Of a stretch of 64,000 nt of DNA, positions 42,051 through 51,008 are shown one piece after another (the stretch's first letter is position 1; each line of letters opens with the position of its first letter). The stretch comes from Clostridia bacterium (lineage in GTDB: Bacteria > Bacillota_A > Clostridia > Oscillospirales > CAG-272). The DNA lies in NCBI GenBank assembly GCA_017632155.1, contig JAGBRZ010000185.1, forward strand, positions 1 to 64,000, written 5' to 3'. Below the pieces are notes generated by a model that saw only the letters and a list, made by a program, of their open reading frames with translations, was not told where the DNA came from and ran no database searches. Position numbers and translations under genes: made by a program.

Positions 42051-43295
42051 ATCCGGTAATGAACCGCTTTCCAAAATTCTTGTTGCGCTCATAAATCGAG
42101 CCGGGTACATGCGGACGCGGGCAGCTACTCTGTCCACTTCTGTAAATCCGAGCATCTTGTTTGTAACAAAACTCACGGCGCTGCCGCGCCCGGTCTTAGT
42201 GAGCCAACCGCCGTTGGCTTTTCCTTTGCGGATGATGTAGTAGTTATCAATAAAGTAATCCGACATGAAGCAGTCTACTACGGTCTGGATCTCATCGCTG
42301 ATTTCCTTTTCGTACTTCGGCCACTGGTCTTGCGGGACTTTATCCTTGTACTCGTTCCAGCCTTGCCAGACCAGCTTTTTGTATTCTTCGTCACGGCCGG
42401 CCTGATCCAGTTCGGGGAGCGGCTTGCCGTCGATTTCATGCTTGCCGTCGTACAGGGTGGGAAGCTTGATGTCGGTATTGAAGACGGGGCTGTCGTATTC
42501 TTCTACGTCAAGGAAGGCGTTGGTATTGGAGATGGCGTCTGTGATCTCGGTATGGGACAGGATATTCTGGGCGGCGAAACGGTTATAGGCGGTCTGGCCG
42601 TCCACGTAATCAAGGAACCATCCTTCTTCATCTTCGTACTTGATGCCTTTGGAAATGAGGAAGTCGTCGCGGATCTGGGCCTGGTCTTCGGATATGTAAT
42701 GGCTGTCGCAGCCCATGATCAGGGGGATTTTCAGCTTGTTGTGCAGGGTCAGGATGTGTTTATTGATCTGCTTCTGGCTTTCGGTATTATGGTACTGGAC
42801 TTCGAGGAAGAAGTTCTTGCCGAAATGGTTGGCGAATTCTTCTGTGATACTGTCGATGTCTTCGTACCGCCAATAGGCTACACAGGCTGTTGTGATCCAC
42901 ACATCGTCCTTGGGCAGAGACAGAATCAGAGGTACATCGATTCTCGGGCGGTAATAGAAGCCGCTCAGGTTGGCCTCGGACAGGATATCGTTCAGGGCTT
43001 GTCTGCCGTTTTCGTTTTTGGCGCCGATCCAGATATGGCAGTTGCTGTTATCCGGGGCGAGGCGGTTTCTGACCCAATAGGCTTCGGCGCCGATGAGGCA
43101 TTTCAGACCGTATTCTTTTGCCGTGTCGTAGGTTTCGATGTATCTACCCTGATAGCCGTGTTCGGCGCTGGACAGGATGCTGTGACCGAGCTTTTTTGCG
43201 GCTTCGGCGTAATCCCGGTAGGACACGGTGCTGTCGCTGATCATGGGGTTTGTGCGTTCGCTGTGTTTATGGTAGTTCTGGTAGGTGTAGTTCAT
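42051..43295 (-). CDS. dnaE: DNA polymerase III alpha subunit, exon 1 (PHP domain and start of palm)
   Basis: 415 residues ending at the splice site; without splicing, a TAA follows directly. PHP domain at the N-terminus (YQNYHKHSERTNPMISDS, SSAEHGYQGRY, IPLIMGCDSHYISEDQ), then the palm (YIIRKGKANGGWLTKTGRGS, LGFTEVDRV, PARFMSATRILESGSLPD). The first of the two metal-binding Asp residues is the last codon of this exon. Overlaps the upstream gene by 4 bases. Confidence 0.9.
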
Positions 43296-43825
43296 TCCTG
43301 CTCCTCATAGGAACCGAAGTAGTATTTCTTGAGGCGGGCTTCACCGATGGTTTGGATAGCATCCCATGCTGCGGTTTTGGAAGTAAAATATACGCCCGGG
43401 GACTGTACGGACATCCAGTCTTCAACGATAAGCGCATTATACTTATGATTGTATCGTATAGTGTACTTGTATTGGCTTGCGTTGTTCCAGTCGATGGGTG
43501 CGGTGTTGTGCTCCTCGGCAAAGCGCTTCAATTCTATTACAACCTTCAGTTGTTCTGCAGCGAATTCTGCTTCCTCTTTTGTGCGAAAACAGTTACCACT
43601 GGCGTACCTGTCATGATCAACATGATGATCTGTCCAGCCGTCCCAAGATACCGATCCGGAAGGATTCAGATAAAAATACACTGCGCTGCGCTGCGGGCTC
43701 CATACACTATTCTTTTTTACCAGCTCCGGTTCCTCGACGGCGCCCTTTTCTCTCAGCAGCTTTTCCACCAGAGCGGCGGTTGTCTCGTCCAGCTTTGCCG
43801 GGTCGTATGTGATTTTAGTTTCCAT
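43292..43825 (-). CDS. Hypothetical protein, common phage type
   Basis: 177 residues. Contains a conserved-looking core GNCFRTKEEAEFAAEQLKVV then ELKRFAEEHN and a second beta domain ending YFTSKTAAWDAIQTIGE. I recall this layout from proteins of other Firmicute prophages that lack an assigned role. Overlaps the polymerase start by 4 bases and the next gene by 11. Confidence 0.5.
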   Translation of the reverse strand: METKITYDPAKLDETTAALVEKLLREKGAVEEPELVKKNSVWSPQRSAVYFYLNPSGSVSWDGWTDHHVDHDRYASGNCFRTKEEAEFAAEQLKVVIELKRFAEEHNTAPIDWNNASQYKYTIRYNHKYNALIVEDWMSVQSPGVYFTSKTAAWDAIQTIGEARLKKYYFGSYEEQE

Positions 43826-44147
43826 TTTCGTACCTCTCTATGTTTCGCAGTTGGGTTTCCAGTTCTTCGATCCGAACCTTACAGCAGGTCAGTTGATTCT
43901 CAACGGATGTTTTTTCGAAATCGGCAAAGCGGTGTTCGCCGATCATATAAAAGTTCCGGAAGCCTGTTTTCAGGTCATAGTCGGTAATATAATCCGTTCT
44001 TCCGGTGTCGATATTAAACCACTCCGGTTCCGGCCAGCCGCGCTGCAGACATTTCTCGCAGGTGCAGATAGATGTTATGGTGCCCCGTTCGCCGTATATG
44101 GTGACGACTTCGTCTCCGGGTTGGAAATCGTAGATCTTATTGGACAT
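43815..44147 (-). CDS. Small protein with KOW-like N-terminus and coiled-coil end
   Basis: 110 residues from ATG 44147, which has GGAGG nine bases upstream (TTG at 44153 is too close). IYDFQPGDEVVTIYGERGTI is a KOW-like beta strand region, followed by CTCEKCLQRG, which may bind zinc, and a C-terminal helix (KVRIEELETQLRNIERYE). Function unknown. Confidence 0.5.
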   Translation of the reverse strand: MSNKIYDFQPGDEVVTIYGERGTITSICTCEKCLQRGWPEPEWFNIDTGRTDYITDYDLKTGFRNFYMIGEHRFADFEKTSVENQLTCCKVRIEELETQLRNIERYENGN

Positions 44148-44475
44148 TGGCAATAGCCTCCGGCATTACGCTGATTTCATAATCCTTTGTATATACGAGT
44201 TCCGCCAGAACCTCCATGTCCCCGCAGATCACCATCTGAAGAACTGTGATATTTTTATCGGGGGCTTCCACTACCCTATCTCGCCAATCTTTATCGTATG
44301 CGGGTTTGGTTGCGTGGTGCCCGCCTTCTACGAGCAGCTCCTCGGCTCTTTTGCTTTTCAGATGAAATCTTTCAAACCAGCTTTTGGGGTGATTTTTCAA
44401 AATGGCTCCGGTGACGGCGTTGATCTGAAAATTGGTTGTATGGTTACCGGCATGATAGTGAGATGTGTCGAACAT
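44137..44475 (-). CDS. Hypothetical protein
   Basis: 112 residues. HYHAGNHTTNFQINAVTGAI, FHLKSKRAEELLVEGGHHAT and DKNITVLQMVICGDMEVLAE. The His-rich first ten residues are unusual. No family recognised. Overlaps the next gene by 11 bases. Confidence 0.45.
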   Translation of the reverse strand: MFDTSHYHAGNHTTNFQINAVTGAILKNHPKSWFERFHLKSKRAEELLVEGGHHATKPAYDKDWRDRVVEAPDKNITVLQMVICGDMEVLAELVYTKDYEISVMPEAIANVQ

Positions 44476-44497
44476 TTTGGTCTGGCCTTTCTTTTAG

Positions 44498-45572
44498 TTA
44501 TTCGTAACGAATGAAATTGGCTCCGTAGATCTGGTTTAATGTGTCGAAAACATGGCGCATTCCGAGACCTTGCTTAGTGGGTTTCCAGAGGCCATCTTCC
44601 GGATCATAAGCTCCGCCGCTTATACAATACTCCCACAATCTCGGATGAGTTCGCTTTAGTCTTTGGAATCTTGTTTCACCCTTCTCGGATTGAACTCCGA
44701 ATCCGCAGAAGGTACAGCCTGTCCGGTTGCATCCGGTGCAGCATAGTTCTTGGATTTCGTCTGGAAATACGAAGGTCTGGCCGGTGGGGATAATCTCTCC
44801 GTATACGCTGGCAATTGGTAGGTCTTTATTCTTTATATACTGGAGGATGTCCTGCTCTGTCCAGAAACTGAGAGGCTGGCTTGTGGGTCTGGCGGCGTCG
44901 AATGCGTTGCATCCATGTTTCAGCCATTCATTTGTCCGAAGGAAACTTTCCTCGGCAAGCGTTCCGATAATTGGAACTCTGCCGGTTTCCTTTTCGTATT
45001 TCTTTACAGGCCGTTTCTTCATGCTGGCGCAGCATTCGTGGGAGATCTTAAAATCCGTTGTCAGCAAAGGGCTCCACTTTTCGAGGTTGTACCGACTGCC
45101 GAATTTCTTTTCGTGTTCTCCGCCCGGTTTAAATCTTTCAGCGACCTTCGCGTTCGGGTTTCGTCTTGCTTCGTAGACCTTTTGAGACAGTTCTTTGCTG
45201 AGGACTGGATAACCGTATTGTCTGATGACTTCCGGAAAAGACAGTTTGGGATGCAGAACTTCCAGTTCCACATCAAGCCTGTACTCTCGCCCCCCCCCTC
45301 AGAAATTCTGCAAAGTCTTTGGTGTGTTGCCGTACTTCAGGGTATTCGAGTCCTGTGTCTACGAAAACAAGGCACAATGGAATCTGGCGTTTGCTGCAAT
45401 ATTCGGTGCAGAGATCGGCCAGAACGGTGGAGTCCTTGCCGCCGCTGAAGGAAACATACACCTGATCATTCCACCGGGAATACCATTCGTCGATGAGACC
45501 CATGGTGCGCAGGATTTTGTGATCCAGCGGTTCGGACTGTAGGGATTTCAGGTCTTCTCTTGTGGCACTCAT
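44498..45572 (-). CDS. PAPS reductase/ATP-sulfurylase-like PP-loop enzyme, frameshifted at a G9 run
   Basis: Two frames (45273-45572 and 44498-45271) form one gene. The first part carries the PP-loop SFSGGKDSTVLADLC and FVDTGLEYPEVRQH; the second continues DVELEVLHPKLSF, DFKISHECCASMKK and a Cys-rich C-terminus CCTGCNRTGCTFCGFG. Eight G would keep the frame (R-G-G-R-E-Y-R-L-D-V-E); nine are present. The family activates sulfate or other groups with ATP; phage members are linked to nucleic-acid modification. Either an assembly error, a slippage switch or a pseudogene. Confidence 0.75.
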
Positions 45573-45806
45573 TCATTCTCCTTGTGTATTATCTTGATGG
45601 GTTGTTTGGCATACCAATTCTCTTACGTTTTTTTCGGATAGACCCTCGGTGACTTCTGGCAAAAGGGATGGAAAGCATGGGGTGTATTTCTCGTAGGCCT
45701 GTTCTATCATTTTCTCTATGAGGGTGAAGACTGTGCGATTATATAAAGCACGATACAGCAGATCTGCACCTTTGCCGTATCCTCGGCTGAATTCGATAAA
45801 ATTCAT
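45573..45806 (-). CDS. Small helical protein
   Basis: 77 residues: MNFIEFSRGYGKGADLLYRA then TLIEKMIEQAYEKYTPCFP. One base overlap with the primase-helicase stop region. Function unknown. Confidence 0.45.
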   Translation of the reverse strand: MNFIEFSRGYGKGADLLYRALYNRTVFTLIEKMIEQAYEKYTPCFPSLLPEVTEGLSEKNVRELVCQTTHQDNTQGE

Positions 45807-47743
45807 TAGACTTCTCCGATCACTTCGTTGACGTTGGGTTCTCTGTCCGGCATGAGGAGCGGGGCTTCGTATGTATTTTGATCCCAGCTGTACTGGCGGT
45901 CGTATTCTTCCTGCGTCGTATAGAATCTGCGGCTGGGCGGGTCGTAGTACAGGCCCATCTGGATACCGGATCTTCCCCGGATTCTGTCTTTGATGATGTT
46001 CAGGACTACGTCGTAGTTCAGAAGCTTCTGGGGGAGTTCACTGCCGAAGCCGAAGCCCTGTTTTTCCTGTTCGGTGATCTTCCGCAGGCCGAAGGTACGG
46101 TGGGCCAGATTGATGATATTGCTGGTACCGGAGATATCCTGGATGCCGACGTTTGAGGTTTTCTGCATCTTTCTCGGGTGGCAGACCAGAACGGTGGCGG
46201 CGTTATACTTCTTGGAGAAGCTGATGAGCTGTTTGACCACTCTGGTCTGTTCTTTCAGCTCGTCGTCGGACTCGTTGGTGTCGATGGTCATGAAGTTATC
46301 GAGGATGAACAGGCGGCAGCCGTACTTCTGGAGGGAGCCTTTCATGGCTTCCAGCAAGCTGTCGATATCTTTATCAAAGTCATCTCTGTACAGGAACCAA
46401 CGGCCCCGGTAGCATTCGTCGATGGCTTCTTCTACGCCGTCCTTGAGCCGCCAGTAGGGATCTCCCTTCGGGGACAGGTAGCCGTTTACATTTCGGGGGC
46501 CGGCCATCACGTAAGAATGCCAGTCCTTCGCCATGCCCTCCGACAGCTCGCCGGAGAACAGCCATGTATTCACGCCCTGTTCCAATGCGTTGGCTACGAT
46601 CTGACACAGGATAGAGGATTTCCCCGATCCGGGAAGGCCGGTAACCACAGTCAGGGTTCCGTAGAACAGGCGCATCAGCTCTTTATCGAGGCTGGTGATA
46701 CCGGTTTCCACGCCGGGCATATCAAAGAAGTTCTTGGATTTGACATCGGACATATCCACCACAGACGGGATGGGATTATCCTTGGCGGACAGGATCAGGT
46801 TCATGACTTCCTTTTTGCCAAGGTAGATCATGGCTTCGTTTACGTCCTTGATCTTTACGGTTCTGCCGTCATCGGTTGTGTGGGTTACCGGAATCTGCAT
46901 GGTTTTGCATCGCCAGCTTCCGAGTCTTGGGATGATGCCATCGAGGTACTTCTGGCCAGACTCGTCGTTATCGGCGGCGATGATGATGGAATCGAACTGC
47001 TCCAGCCAAGCCCAGTTATGTTCAACCCATTTTGTATTGCCGTCGCCCAGAGGAATGGACACGGCATTCTGCCAACCGCATTCGATGGCGGCAGCGCAGT
47101 CCAGCTCTCCGGAGCAGATCAGCAGCGGTTCTGTTGGGTTGATGCGGTTCATGTTGTACAGGAGGGGACAGGTATCGGCGTCTTTCTGGCACCAGTTTTT
47201 GATCTCTCCCGCTTCCTTATCGATCTTATGGCTGGGGCGGTACTTGACCATGGTGAGGACGTCGTTTGTGTCGTAGTAGTTAAAGACGAGATTGCCCTGC
47301 TCGTCCTGCCGGATGTCCAGATAGTCAGCGGTCTTTTCGGAAATGCCCCGGAGGGCGAGGTAGGCGTACACTTTGGATTTATCTGTACACTCTACCTCTT
47401 TCGGGTACCGGTACTGGTGCATGGTCTTGACTTTATGCTCGCCGAAGCTATGCTGGATGCCCGCCAGTTCCAGAAGTTTCTGGGCGGACTCGGCGAAGGT
47501 GAAACCTTTGGTCTGGTACACATCCACCAGATCCCAGCTTCTCTGGCAGGAGCCAAAGCAGCGGAAGCGGTTATGTTTTTTGTCGTAAATGAAGCTCGGA
47601 GTATCTTCAGCATGAAAAGGACAGCAGGCTTTCAGGTTCCGCTCATCGAAATCCTGCAGATCCAGTTCTTCTGCTATGATGTGGGCTTGTGCTTCGCCCA
47701 GACGCTCCTTGGCTTCTTCTATGATTTCTTTATCAATGAGCAG
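45806..47743 (-). CDS. Bifunctional DNA primase-helicase (DnaG/DnaB, T7 gp4-like) with non-AUG start
   Basis: About 645 residues if started at CTG 47743 (ATT 47737 is the alternative), with AAAGGGTGG upstream. The first in-frame GTG (47527) would delete the zinc finger C-C-P-F-H...C-F-G-S-C at about 36-60, so the longer form is certainly coding. TOPRIM elements LICSGELDCAAAIECG and IIIAADNDESGQKYLDG follow. The helicase half has Walker A VTGLPGSGKSSI, Walker B-like LFILDNFMTID and LVCHPRKMQ. It primes and unwinds DNA at the fork, working with the phage's own Pol III, SSB and ligase. Confidence 0.88.
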   Translation of the reverse strand: MLIDKEIIEEAKERLGEAQAHIIAEELDLQDFDERNLKACCPFHAEDTPSFIYDKKHNRFRCFGSCQRSWDLVDVYQTKGFTFAESAQKLLELAGIQHSFGEHKVKTMHQYRYPKEVECTDKSKVYAYLALRGISEKTADYLDIRQDEQGNLVFNYYDTNDVLTMVKYRPSHKIDKEAGEIKNWCQKDADTCPLLYNMNRINPTEPLLICSGELDCAAAIECGWQNAVSIPLGDGNTKWVEHNWAWLEQFDSIIIAADNDESGQKYLDGIIPRLGSWRCKTMQIPVTHTTDDGRTVKIKDVNEAMIYLGKKEVMNLILSAKDNPIPSVVDMSDVKSKNFFDMPGVETGITSLDKELMRLFYGTLTVVTGLPGSGKSSILCQIVANALEQGVNTWLFSGELSEGMAKDWHSYVMAGPRNVNGYLSPKGDPYWRLKDGVEEAIDECYRGRWFLYRDDFDKDIDSLLEAMKGSLQKYGCRLFILDNFMTIDTNESDDELKEQTRVVKQLISFSKKYNAATVLVCHPRKMQKTSNVGIQDISGTSNIINLAHRTFGLRKITEQEKQGFGFGSELPQKLLNYDVVLNIIKDRIRGRSGIQMGLYYDPPSRRFYTTQEEYDRQYSWDQNTYEAPLLMPDREPNVNEVIGEV

Positions 47744-47780
47744 AAATAACCACCCTTTCTTTTTTGGATTCTGCTTTTCC

Positions 47781-48044
47781 TCAGTCGCTCAGGTTTGCCT
47801 GATAAGACTCGAGCAAGTCGAGCTCTTCTCCGGTGAGCCAGCGGTTGTAATGGTCGGCAAGCTCGGGATCTTCGTAGTCGAACTCGATCACGAAAATGCC
47901 GTCTTCGCCTTTACAGCCGCCGTCCCATCTGGCGGTAATGACATAGCCGAGGTTTGTCAACAGGCGAGTGAGGTCGTTCACATCCTCCCAGAAATCGGGC
48001 CATATTTCGTACTGGCTTCTGTCAAATGTAATATGTTTGATCAT
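47781..48044 (-). CDS. Small acidic protein, paralogue of the next gene
   Basis: 87 residues. Shares its pattern with the 80-residue product of 48074: a D-x-x-D-L/D-x-A start, then VIEFDYEDPELADHYNRWLT versus IIQFDHADAELAEFFPVWLT. Probable tandem duplication. Function unknown; the acidic charge would suit binding to a replication protein. Confidence 0.5.
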   Translation of the reverse strand: MIKHITFDRSQYEIWPDFWEDVNDLTRLLTNLGYVITARWDGGCKGEDGIFVIEFDYEDPELADHYNRWLTGEELDLLESYQANLSD

Positions 48045-48073
48045 GGGTTTCTTTCCTCATTCATGACTGCCGG

Positions 48074-48316
48074 TTATTCTTCTGTAATCTCGTGGAGGTT
48101 TTCGATTTCTGCGTCGGTCAGCCACACGGGAAAGAATTCGGCGAGTTCTGCGTCGGCATGGTCGAACTGGATGATGGCTACTCCCTCACAGTCGTAGATG
48201 ATGCTGCAGTTGTATTTCAGCTCGCCCAACAGAGCTATTGTTCTGTACAGGGCGTCGTCGAAATCCATGCGATCTTCGTAGTTATGGGGATCTATTTCGA
48301 TTTTGTTTACGGACAT
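48074..48316 (-). CDS. Small acidic protein, paralogue of 47781
   Basis: 80 residues; see the paralogous pattern ADAELAEFFPVWLTDAEIEN. Overlaps the nuclease gene by 10 bases, placing it between helicase and nuclease genes. Confidence 0.5.
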   Translation of the reverse strand: MSVNKIEIDPHNYEDRMDFDDALYRTIALLGELKYNCSIIYDCEGVAIIQFDHADAELAEFFPVWLTDAEIENLHEITEE

Positions 48317-49167
48317 GGGGCTCTCCTTATGTAATTGCCTTTCTTGGCGTAGGACAGGGATCTTGAGCAGTATTTTCTGACGCTGCAGATATGGTCGCAG
48401 AAGAAATCCCGGTCGATGGGTTTGCCGGTTTTGGTTTTTCCTTTTGGTTTCAGCGGGTACTTTTCATCCCGGTAGATGGTTTTCACGGTTTCGTCAAACC
48501 ACCAGACGGCCTGTTCCAATGCCTTTTCGTCAAAGGCGGTCTCCACGATTTCGCCGATACGGAACATATTGAAGATCAGCTTTGCGGGATACTTACCGTA
48601 CTTCTCCTTTACGTGGATACTGTACAGGTACAGCTGCCGCAGGTATTCCGTCAGCTCCCAGTTATCCTTGAACTTACTCTTGGACTTATGGTCTACGATG
48701 AAGATCTCCTTTGTTTCCGGGTTCTGCAGGATCAGGTCGATGATGCCGGTGAACTGGATCCCTTTGATAGAGAGGGTGAACTTTTCCTCTACACCCAGCA
48801 CGGTATATCCTTCCCACGGGTCTTTGAAGCTATCGAAATACCGCTTCCCCGCTTCGTAATAGTTCTCTGCCATACTGTTATTCCGGGACGGCGGGAACGG
48901 GGAGACGATATTGTCATCGTACCGGTCTGTGTACAGGAGCGAGAGATCGAACAGTTCCAGTTCGCCTTTATAATACTGCTCCAGAATGCTATGGCAGAAA
49001 GAACCGAAATCGGAAAAGGCGTTGTTCTCTCTCTGTTTATCACCGTCCAGGTAGGTGTACCGGAACATTCTGGGGCAGGTATTATAGGCGCTTACCGAGG
49101 AAAAGCTGAACCGCATACCGTCGAGGATGAAGAGCTGACTTTCACGATCGGTTGGGGTTCCGGGCAT
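48307..49167 (-). CDS. PD-(D/E)XK nuclease, RecB/Cas4-like
   Basis: 286 residues. FSFSSVSAYNTCPRMFRYTY is the typical N-terminal Cys-containing motif; GIIDLILQNPETKEIFIVDHKS gives the D...DxK active site; YLRQLYLYSIHV is the QxxxY helix; and HICSVRKYC supplies C-terminal Cys, so a Cas4/AddB-like Fe-S cluster is plausible. Exonuclease for recombination or end processing. TGAGG precedes the ATG. Next to SSB and the annealing protein. Confidence 0.82.
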   Translation of the reverse strand: MPGTPTDRESQLFILDGMRFSFSSVSAYNTCPRMFRYTYLDGDKQRENNAFSDFGSFCHSILEQYYKGELELFDLSLLYTDRYDDNIVSPFPPSRNNSMAENYYEAGKRYFDSFKDPWEGYTVLGVEEKFTLSIKGIQFTGIIDLILQNPETKEIFIVDHKSKSKFKDNWELTEYLRQLYLYSIHVKEKYGKYPAKLIFNMFRIGEIVETAFDEKALEQAVWWFDETVKTIYRDEKYPLKPKGKTKTGKPIDRDFFCDHICSVRKYCSRSLSYAKKGNYIRRAPCP

Positions 49168-49175
49168 AGGCTACC

Positions 49176-49589
49176 TCAGAACGGCAGGTCGTTGGGGTCG
49201 GATTCTTCCTGTGCAGGAGCCGGAGCGGGGCTGGCGGCAGGAGCGGGTGCGGCGTTCTGGGTCTGGGCTGCGTTCTGGGCGGAGAAATCCTTGGGGACGA
49301 AATCCACGTCATCAGCGGAGATCGCTACGTTTCTCTTCGGAGATCCGTCCTGGGCTGTAAATTCGCTCCAGTCTGCCTTACCGGTCACGAACACGGGGGA
49401 GCCGTTCTTGAAATACTTGGCGGCGAATTCTGCCTTCTGCCCGAAGACAGTTACATTCCAGAAGTTATTCGGCTTGGCTTCGTCCTTTCTGGACTTACGT
49501 TCCTTTACGGTGAAGGTAGCGATGTTTCCGCCATTCGTCTGCTTTGTGGTTACGTCGGTGGACAGGTTTCCGAGAATAAATACTTTCAT
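49176..49589 (-). CDS. ssb: Single-stranded DNA-binding protein
   Basis: 137 residues from ATG 49589, with AAAGGA upstream; an earlier in-frame ATG at 49634 lacks a site. OB fold (MKVFILGNLSTDVTTKQTN, NNFWNVTVFGQKAEFAAKYF), Ala/Pro-rich linker, and the acidic C-terminal tip DPNDLPF that recruits partner proteins. Confidence 0.9.
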   Translation of the reverse strand: MKVFILGNLSTDVTTKQTNGGNIATFTVKERKSRKDEAKPNNFWNVTVFGQKAEFAAKYFKNGSPVFVTGKADWSEFTAQDGSPKRNVAISADDVDFVPKDFSAQNAAQTQNAAPAPAASPAPAPAQEESDPNDLPF

Positions 49590-49599
49590 GTTAAAATTC

Positions 49600-49701
49600 C
49601 TTTCTTTTACTTTAGTCAAAATTGAAATTGGCACAAAATCAGAGTTACCACAGGTAACTCATCGAGTCCCTTCGGGAAGCTCGGAAAAACGAGTATGTGT
49701 T
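49600..49701 (-). other. Hairpin-rich spacer upstream of ssb
   Basis: About 110 bases between two genes with a perfect 8-bp hairpin GAGTTACC-ACA-GGTAACTC (49642-49660), GAG...TCCC/GGGA...CTC and CTCG/CGAG stem-loops. No T run follows on the minus strand. It may be an mRNA processing or translational control element for ssb. Confidence 0.4.
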
Positions 49702-49974
49702 TTAGCGCAGGAGACTCTCGAAATTGGACACGACTTTTGCGTTGTCGGTCTTGGTCTTTTCCAGAGAGTTGTTGGTTTCCTCGATCTCGGCGATCCGGGT
49801 ACGGTTGGTTTCCTGTTCTCTTTCGATGGCTTCGTTGATGCCCCGCAGCTCTGTGATGGTGCTGGTGATCATGAACACGGCGCTTCTGGATGCGTTCTGG
49901 AGCTGTTCCAGAGGGGTCAGGACGGTTTCGTTTTTCTTCCGGCGGCGGATCAGGCGTTTCAGCTTTCTGAGCAT
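49702..49974 (-). CDS. Basic coiled-coil protein
   Basis: 90 residues. Very basic start (MLRKLKRLIRRRKKNE) followed by a long heptad helix (INEAIEREQETNRTRIAEIE). Probably a small DNA- or membrane-associated dimer. It lies between the annealing protein and ssb. Function unknown. Confidence 0.5.
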   Translation of the reverse strand: MLRKLKRLIRRRKKNETVLTPLEQLQNASRSAVFMITSTITELRGINEAIEREQETNRTRIAEIEETNNSLEKTKTDNAKVVSNFESLLR

Positions 49975-50589
49975 TTATGCTTTCACTCCTTCCAGTGCAT
50001 CCAGAACGGAATCGGCGGTTTCCAGATCCTTGATGGCATTGGGGTTCTTATCGCCGCTGACTTCTTCGATGATGGCGTAGATTTCGTCCTTATCCTTACC
50101 GGAGGAGATCAGGGTCTTGCACTTTTCCACGATGTCCTTCTTTGCCTTTGCCAGGATCTTCTGGGCTTCGTCTTCCTTTGCCTTGGCTTCCTTGGCGGCG
50201 GCGGACAGTTCTTCGCCTTCCCACAGGTTCAGATCCAGACCGAACAGCGCGAGGCACTTGACCATACATCTCTTGATGGAATTATTGACCTGGGTGCTGG
50301 TTACGTTTTCGGCGGAGATGGCGGCGTTGCGGTGATCCATGACGGCGAGGGTTTCGGTCTGGGATTCGTCTTCGATATGTACGGTTACCTCTACCCAGCA
50401 GGTCTTGCCGTCGGTATGGTACAGGTTCTGGTTTTCGTCCTTATTGACTTCGTATGTAGCCTTGGGGTATCTGCGCTTTACGGCGGCCCATGCGGCAGAC
50501 CAGGGGAGATATGTGATGTTATTCTTCTTCTTGTGGTTGGCGGTCATGTCCTGTTCGGACAGGGTTTCGAAGATACTCTTTTCGGGCAT
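49975..50589 (-). CDS. Single-strand annealing recombinase, DUF1071/Sak3 type
   Basis: 204 residues. Core signature YLPWSAAWAAVKRRYPKATY, TDGKTCWVEVTVHIED, LAVMDHRNAAIS and NSIKRCMVKCLALFGL matches Sak3/DUF1071 annealing proteins (RecT/Redbeta/Erf-like function). The C-terminal third is a charged helical tail. With the neighbouring exonuclease and SSB it forms a phage homologous-recombination set. Confidence 0.85.
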   Translation of the reverse strand: MPEKSIFETLSEQDMTANHKKKNNITYLPWSAAWAAVKRRYPKATYEVNKDENQNLYHTDGKTCWVEVTVHIEDESQTETLAVMDHRNAAISAENVTSTQVNNSIKRCMVKCLALFGLDLNLWEGEELSAAAKEAKAKEDEAQKILAKAKKDIVEKCKTLISSGKDKDEIYAIIEEVSGDKNPNAIKDLETADSVLDALEGVKA

Positions 50590-50590
50590 A

Positions 50591-50809
50591 TTATGATTCC
50601 TTTCTTTTCCTTGCAGGTTTCTCTTCTCTCCAGATCTCCTGGAGTTCCAGCGGGTCTTTGCCTGTTGTGATCTTGGTGGGTTTATCGCCCTCGATTTTGT
50701 AGAGGGTGAATTTGGGCGGATCTGTGAGAGACTGGGTGATCACGTATTCCAGTTCGTCCTCTGCGGACAGGAGATTTGTGGCCACCCGTTCGTTTTTGGG
50801 AAACTTCAT
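50591..50809 (-). CDS. Small hypothetical protein
   Basis: 72 residues. Begins MKFPKNERVATNLLSAEDEL, a beta-rich body (EYVITQSLTDPPKFTLYKIE) and a basic end (EEKPARKRKES). Looks like a small transcription-elongation-type or DNA-binding factor, but no family is recognised. Confidence 0.45.
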   Translation of the reverse strand: MKFPKNERVATNLLSAEDELEYVITQSLTDPPKFTLYKIEGDKPTKITTGKDPLELQEIWREEKPARKRKES

Positions 50810-50831
50810 CCTTTTACTCCTTTTGGTTCAT

Positions 50832-51008
50832 TTACATCCAGTCCGGCGCATCCTCAGGGTAGGTGGCCGGTTCGGGATCAGGTTCGGGCAGTTCGGTGGG
50901 ATCCGTGCGGTACAGCTTGACCAGCTTATCGATATCGCCAAGCAGAGAGACGGCGCGGAGGATCACCAGCATACTGGCAAAGATCAGGGTCAGTTTATAC
51001 TTCTTCAT
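50832..51008 (-). CDS. Small membrane-anchored protein
   Basis: 58 residues: MKKYKLTLIFASMLVILRAV is a membrane segment, followed by a Pro/Asp/Glu-rich tail. AAGGAG upstream and a 14-base overlap with the previous gene support translation. Function unknown. Confidence 0.5.
   Translation of the reverse strand: MKKYKLTLIFASMLVILRAVSLLGDIDKLVKLYRTDPTELPEPDPEPATYPEDAPDWM

Noticed and set aside
48307..49167. Calling the nuclease a CRISPR Cas4
   Set aside because: No other cas genes or repeats; a recombination nuclease fits the neighbours better.
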